DNA of 16,396 nucleotides from VBCK01 sp035939615. GTDB lineage: Bacteria; Pseudomonadota; Gammaproteobacteria; Burkholderiales; Burkholderiaceae_F. The notes beneath the pieces were generated by a model, which saw only the letters and a list, made by a program, of their open reading frames with translations, was not told the origin of the DNA and did not search any database. Both the position numbers and the translations under genes were made by a program. Positions 13,607-16,396 of this stretch are shown piece after piece. The stretch's first letter is position 1. Each line of letters starts with the position of its first letter. The DNA lies in NCBI GenBank assembly GCA_035939615.1, contig DASZFP010000047.1, positions 1-16,396 on the forward strand, given 5' to 3'.

Positions 13607-13647
13607 GCCGAGGTTCACATCATCAGGCGGAGCAGGGAGCTGAGCCG

Positions 13648-14196
13648 ATGGGCCTGGATCGAGTCAATTCCGGACGGGCCCTGCCCGACGACTTCAACGT
13701 CGTGATCGAGATCCCGATGAACGCCGACCCGATCAAGTACGAGGTCGACAAGGAGTCGGGCGCTATCTTCGTGGACCGTTTCATCGGCACCGCGATGCAC
13801 TACCCGTGCAACTACGGCTACGTGCCGCGCACGCTGTCGGACGACGGCGACCCGATCGACGTGCTGGTGATCACGCCGTTCGCGCTGCAGCCGGGCGTGG
13901 TGGTGCGCTGCCGCCCGCTGGGCGTGCTGGACATGAAGGACGAGGCCGGAGCCGACCAGAAGCTGCTGGCCGTGCCGATCGACAAGATCCTGCCCTGGTA
14001 CAAGCACTGGCGCTCGCCCCAGGACATCGCCCCCGAGCGGCTGGCCCAGATCCTGCATTTTTTCGAGCACTACAAGGACCTGGAGCCCGGCAAGTGGGTC
14101 AAGATCATCGGCTGGGAAGGCCCGGACCGCGCCCGCGCGCTGCTCGCCGAGGCGGTCGCGAGCTACCAGGCCGCGAAGGACAAGCCGGCGTTTTGA
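13648..14196 (+). CDS. ppa: Inorganic pyrophosphatase (family I)
   Basis: Ppa hydrolyses pyrophosphate to two phosphates in the cytoplasm, pulling biosynthetic reactions forward; it needs Mg2+. The 182-residue product is a normal bacterial family I enzyme: FNVVIEIPMNADPIKYEVDK (16-35), DRFIGTAMHYPCNYGYVP, the metal-binding signature DDGDPIDVLVI, then DEAGADQKLLAVPIDKI and the C-terminal HFFEHYKDLEPGKWVKIIGW. ATG 13648 has GGAG eight bases upstream. It is a core gene following hemY by about 500 bases, with the higA unit between them. Small toxin-antitoxin-type genes lie on both sides. Confidence 0.97.
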   Translation: MGLDRVNSGRALPDDFNVVIEIPMNADPIKYEVDKESGAIFVDRFIGTAMHYPCNYGYVPRTLSDDGDPIDVLVITPFALQPGVVVRCRPLGVLDMKDEAGADQKLLAVPIDKILPWYKHWRSPQDIAPERLAQILHFFEHYKDLEPGKWVKIIGWEGPDRARALLAEAVASYQAAKDKPAF

Positions 14197-14292
14197 GATG
14201 GCCGGCTACCGCCGCGGGTAGGTACTCCCGAGCAATTCGCTGGCAGATTCTTAGAGACCAGCTGCAACTGCCGGGGAAGGCAAGGACGACCC

Positions 14293-14493
14293 ATGCCGAT
14301 GAAGGTCAGGGACCTCATTGCGCTTATCGAACGCGACGGATGGCGCCTCGTGCGAAGAAAGGGGAGTCACCGACAGTACCGTCATCCAACCAAGCGGGGA
14401 ACGGTAACAGTGGCGGGCCGGCCGAGCGTTGATATCCCGCCCGGAACGCTCAATAATGCGTTGAAGCAGGCCGGGCTGAAGGTCACGGAGTGA
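14293..14493 (+). CDS. hicA: HicA mRNA interferase toxin
   Basis: A 66-residue HicA-family toxin, a double-stranded-RNA-binding-like fold that cleaves mRNA. Features: MKVRDLIALIERDGWRLVRR (3-22), the active-site stretch GSHRQYRHP with His26, then GTVTVAGRPSVDIPPGTLNN and ALKQAGL, a typical HicA end. The catalytic His is present, so it is probably active. ATG 14293 has AAGGACG upstream; ATG 14299 is a possible alternative two codons later. It overlaps hicB as GTGA, toxin first, the usual hicAB order. The 96 bases before it hold a small CTACC/GGTAG hairpin after ppa and no convincing promoter. Confidence 0.93.
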   Translation: MPMKVRDLIALIERDGWRLVRRKGSHRQYRHPTKRGTVTVAGRPSVDIPPGTLNNALKQAGLKVTE

Positions 14494-14708
14494 ATATGGA
14501 GTACGTGGTTGTCGTAGAGCGCGGTCCAACCTCGTTTGGTGCCTATGTGCCCGATCTTCCCGGATGCGTCGCCGTGGGAGAAACGCGCCAAGAAGTCTTA
14601 ACCCTGATTCGGCAGGCGATCGAGTTTCACATCGAGGGGCTGAGGGAAAATGGCTTGGCGGTTCCCAACCCCAGCTCCACCATTGAAGTGGTGAGTGTCG
14701 AGGCGTAA
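14490..14708 (+). CDS. hicB: HicB-family antitoxin (short form)
   Basis: A 72-residue antitoxin with the partial RNase-H-like HicB fold: EYVVVVERGPTSFGAYVPDL (4-23), PGCVAVGETRQEVLTLIRQA and IEFHIEGLRENGLAVP. It should bind and block HicA. The C-terminal DNA-binding (ribbon-helix-helix or HTH) domain of longer HicB proteins is absent, so direct autorepression is doubtful. The start is either GTG 14490 (GTGA overlap with hicA, GAAGG seven bases upstream) or ATG 14496 (GGAG five bases upstream); the first is given. Repeat copy 3 begins 18 bases after its stop. Confidence 0.92.
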   Translation: MNMEYVVVVERGPTSFGAYVPDLPGCVAVGETRQEVLTLIRQAIEFHIEGLRENGLAVPNPSSTIEVVSVEA

Positions 14709-14726
14709 CACCGCTCACAGTCTTCT

Positions 14727-14768
14727 CCCCTCTCCCACGCCAGTGGGAGAGGGGCGGGGGTGAGGGCG
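14727..14768 (+). repeat. Dispersed palindromic repeat, copy 3
   Basis: CCCCTCTCCCAC (14727-14738), loop GCCA, GTGGGAGAGGGG (14743-14754): a perfect 12-bp stem, followed by CGGGGGTGAGGGCG (14755-14768). The orientation and tail are the same as in copies 1 and 2. It lies between hicB and a DUF4160 remnant whose conserved 5' part is missing exactly on this side. Confidence 0.9.
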
Positions 14769-14770
14769 TT

Positions 14771-14893
14771 CGCTTCTACCCCCCCGCGAAACACAGTGAG
14801 CTGTCCGCGCGACAGATCGGGGAAGCGCAGCGCATCGTAGATGCGCACGTGGTGGAGATTACTGATGCCTGGCACAAGTATTTCTCCGGTTAA
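14771..14893 (+). pseudogene. C-terminal remnant of a DUF4160 gene
   Basis: The frame ending at TAA 14891-14893 reads ELSARQIGEAQRIVDAHVVE then ITDAWHKYFSG, which resembles the conserved C-terminus of DUF4160 proteins (a GLSARQL...I...AWxxxFG pattern). DUF4160 genes commonly precede DUF2442 genes with a short overlap, just as this one overlaps the DUF2442 start by 29 bases. The N-terminal part (usually about 45 residues with a PHxH-like motif) is missing: upstream the frame runs open into repeat copy 3 and hicB without an ATG. Recognition is from about 30 residues read by eye, so it needs a profile search. Confidence 0.5.
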
Positions 14894-15173
14894 GGTAACT
14901 GACGTATCGAAGTACGGACTGCGGATCCTGCTCGGCGACGAAGAGCTTCATCTGCCGTACAGCGAATTTCCCTGGTTTGAGAAAGCGACGATCGAGCAGG
15001 TGAGCAAGATTGAATGGCCCACCGCTGACCACCTGTATTGGCCGCTTCTCGATATCGACCTTTCGGTTGAATCGATCAGGAACCCGGCTGCGTTTCCGCT
15101 CAGGGCGGCCCAACCGACCGACCGAAGGAACGTTCCCGATCGATTGCCGGATGCCCGCAGGACCCGGAAATGA
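14865..15173 (+). CDS. DUF2442 domain protein
   Basis: A 102-residue protein with a DUF2442 domain over about 5-80: ISPVKVTDVSKYGLRILLGD, ELHLPYSEFPWFEKATIEQV, and the very typical HLYWPLLDIDLSVESIRNP. Function is not established. The family is often found beside DUF4160 in toxin-antitoxin-like pairs, and a DUF4160 remnant does lie directly upstream. ATG 14865 starts close to the conserved region; ATG 14841 in the same frame would add eight residues lying within the DUF4160 remnant. The Arg-rich C-terminal extension of about 20 residues (PTDRRNVPDRLPDARRTRK) is not part of the domain and ends in an ATGA overlap with the Uma2 gene. Confidence 0.85.
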   Translation: MPGTSISPVKVTDVSKYGLRILLGDEELHLPYSEFPWFEKATIEQVSKIEWPTADHLYWPLLDIDLSVESIRNPAAFPLRAAQPTDRRNVPDRLPDARRTRK

Positions 15174-15760
15174 ACACCGACGTAGCCGTGACCCCCGAAC
15201 AGGCGCGCGCCCGCGCGCCGCGGCACCGCTTCACCGTCGCCGACTACCACCGGATGGGCGACGCCGGCATCTTCCATGAGGATGATCGGGTCGAGCTGAT
15301 CGATGGCGAACTGTTCCAGATGGCCCCGATTGGGAGCCCGCACGCGGCGATCGTAATCAGGCTGAATTCGCGCTTCGGCGCCCTGGCCGCCGACCGCTAC
15401 CTGATCTCGCCGCAAAACCCGCTCCAAATCCCGCCCCACAGCGAGCCGCAGCCGGACATCGTGCTGCTGCGGCCCCGCGCCGACGGCTATTACGGGTCGC
15501 TGCCGCGGCCGTCCGACGTGCTGCTGCTGGTCGAGGTGGCCGACTCAAGCCTCGAGTGGGATCGCGACGTGAAGATCCCCATCTATGGGCGCCACGGTGT
15601 CTTCGAATCGTGGCTCGTCGACCTGGAGCATCGGACCGTCACGGTGTTCCGCGATCCGGGGCAGGACGGCTACCTGTCCTCGGTCCAGATCCGCGAAGGA
15701 GCCGTCAGCCCTTGCTGCCTAACGGACATCGCCATAACGCTGGAGGATCTGTTCGGATAG
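15170..15760 (+). CDS. Uma2-family PD-(D/E)XK endonuclease-like protein
   Basis: A 196-residue Uma2 (DUF820) protein with a restriction-endonuclease-like fold; biological role unknown. Features: FTVADYHRMGDAGIFHEDDR (21-40), VELIDGELFQMAPIGSPHAA (41-60), then the nuclease core SEPQPDIVLLRPR (Asp96), LLLVEVADSSLEWDRDVKIP (Glu122, Lys135) and YGRHGVFESWLVDLEHRTVTV, all typical. The possible metal ligands Asp96 and Glu122 plus Lys135 are present, so it is probably a working nuclease. The ATG overlaps the DUF2442 stop (ATGA). The gene converges on parE with 15 bases between the stops. Uma2 genes are abundant in cyanobacteria and actinobacteria and scattered elsewhere, which suggests a mobile history. 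Confidence 0.9.
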   Translation: MNTDVAVTPEQARARAPRHRFTVADYHRMGDAGIFHEDDRVELIDGELFQMAPIGSPHAAIVIRLNSRFGALAADRYLISPQNPLQIPPHSEPQPDIVLLRPRADGYYGSLPRPSDVLLLVEVADSSLEWDRDVKIPIYGRHGVFESWLVDLEHRTVTVFRDPGQDGYLSSVQIREGAVSPCCLTDIAITLEDLFG

Positions 15761-15775
15761 CGCTCGTGAGTTTGC

Positions 15776-16096
15776 CTAGAAATCCGACTTCAGAGACGTT
15801 TCGTAGTCACGGCCGCCGTAGAAAATGCCGATGATTGAGACCGTCCCAGCCGCGTCGTCCACGTTGAAGGCGATCACTGTTCTGCCCTTGTAGTTCGTGG
15901 TTCGCAGCCCAGGTCGGATGTCGTCGCGGCGGGTGCCGCGGCCATGAGGAAAATTCTGCAGACCTTCACAGTGGGAGATGATGGCGCTCGCATAGCGGTC
16001 GGCGATATCAGGCGCCGCTTTGCCGGCGATGTAGTCGACGATCTCCGCGAGTTGTTCCAGGGCCTCCGGCGAAAAGGCGACGACGTACGTGCTCAC
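15776..16096 (-). CDS. parE: ParE-family toxin (RelE/ParE superfamily)
   Basis: A 106-residue toxin of the RelE/ParE superfamily: YVVAFSPEALEQLAEIVDYI (4-23), PDIADRYASAIISHCEGLQN, FPHGRGTRRDDIRPGLRTTN, and the final strands RTVIAFNVDDAAGTVSIIGI and FYGGRDYETSL. The GxR-DIRPGLR pattern and the order after a ParD-type gene favour ParE, whose known members poison DNA gyrase, but an RNase activity as in RelE cannot be excluded. The start is GTG 16096, overlapping the antitoxin stop as GTGA. Full length. Confidence 0.9.
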   Translation of the reverse strand: MSTYVVAFSPEALEQLAEIVDYIAGKAAPDIADRYASAIISHCEGLQNFPHGRGTRRDDIRPGLRTTNYKGRTVIAFNVDDAAGTVSIIGIFYGGRDYETSLKSDF

Positions 16097-16371
16097 GCCT
16101 TAGAGGCGGATTTCTTATGTTTGGAAGCAAGCCTGGAGCGCACCTGATCGATGCTCAGCGCCCGCGAAGGGTCGGCCTTAAGCGCATCGAAAGCTGCCGA
16201 TACGTCTCGGCGGAGCCAGCCTTCGACGGCGCGGTCCCGCGCAATCAACGCACGGAGCCCATCGCGAAACACTTCGCTTTCAGTGGCGTACTCGCCGGCG
16301 GCGACTTTGGCCTTCACGAGGTCTGCCAGCTCGTTGGGCAAAGTAATGCTGAATTGTTGGGTCGATCGCAT
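16093..16371 (-). CDS. parD: ParD-family antitoxin
   Basis: A 92-residue antitoxin with a ribbon-helix-helix N-terminus (FSITLPNELADLVKAKVAAG, 7-26; EYATESEVFRDGLRALIARD, 27-46), typical of ParD/CopG, and a C-terminal toxin-binding tail (AFDALKADPSRALSIDQVRS) ending in a Lys/Ser-rich stretch. It should bind and neutralise ParE and repress the pair's promoter, which lies mostly beyond the right edge of the window (only 25 bases upstream are visible). First gene of the pair, overlapping parE as GTGA. Confidence 0.92.
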   Translation of the reverse strand: MRSTQQFSITLPNELADLVKAKVAAGEYATESEVFRDGLRALIARDRAVEGWLRRDVSAAFDALKADPSRALSIDQVRSRLASKHKKSASKA

Positions 16372-16396
16372 GCTGAATTCGGCTTCTGGTGAATAG

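Noticed and set aside
718..14768. The repeats as a CRISPR array
   Set aside because: Only three intact copies, thousands of bases apart, no regular spacers and no cas genes.
14627..14875. An 82-codon minus-strand frame over repeat copy 3
   Set aside because: Its middle is the translated repeat (ALTPAPLPLAWERGE) and its ends are antisense to hicB and DUF2442; no independent gene.
13160..16396. The right end as a defence island or prophage
   Set aside because: No integrase, phage structural, restriction-modification or known defence gene is visible; the content is toxin-antitoxin-type genes and a Uma2 protein around ppa.

Overview
The window looks like a chromosomal segment of a high-GC betaproteobacterium, most likely in or near the Burkholderiales. 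The basis is the very strong G/C preference at third codon positions, the gene order argH <-> sensor kinase/LytTR regulator - hemC - hemD - hemX - hemY followed closely by ppa, and the pmbA <-> darP - mog block. Species cannot be read from the sequence.

Layout, left to right. (1) 1-1665: the tail of an unknown gene, a 3-methyladenine DNA glycosylase (tag), one copy of a palindromic repeat, and a convergent GNAT acetyltransferase. (2) 1666-4814: a leftward operon darP-mog-esterase joined by two GTGA overlaps, divergent from pmbA/tldE. The darP product lacks roughly the C-terminal half of the family. (3) 4815-5640: a DUF433/DUF5615 (PIN-like) toxin-antitoxin pair lying between what look like the two halves of one copy of the repeat, followed by an intact copy. 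(4) 5592-7073: argH on the minus strand, whose last 14 codons are made of that intact repeat. (5) 7171-13146: a rightward run of a LytS/AlgZ-type histidine kinase, a LytTR response regulator, then hemC, hemD, hemX and hemY with overlapping stop/start codons. (6) 13160-16396: an accessory stretch in which the core gene ppa sits among small toxin-antitoxin-type genes: a higA without higB but with a clear operator/promoter, hicAB, a third intact repeat abutting a broken DUF4160 gene, DUF2442 coupled to a Uma2-family nuclease, and parDE.

How they work together: hemC and hemD make uroporphyrinogen III from porphobilinogen, and hemX/hemY are membrane proteins that travel with them. argH makes arginine, ppa hydrolyses the pyrophosphate released by biosynthesis, mog adenylylates molybdopterin, and darP assists 50S ribosome assembly. 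Between these housekeeping genes lie several toxin-antitoxin-type units and a family of CCCCTCTCCC hairpin repeats, all in the same orientation. The repeats appear to have reshaped nearby genes: they extend ArgH, border the DUF4160 remnant, and flank the DUF433/DUF5615 pair. No tRNA, rRNA, CRISPR array, insertion sequence or phage gene was seen, and no gap between genes exceeds about 220 bases.
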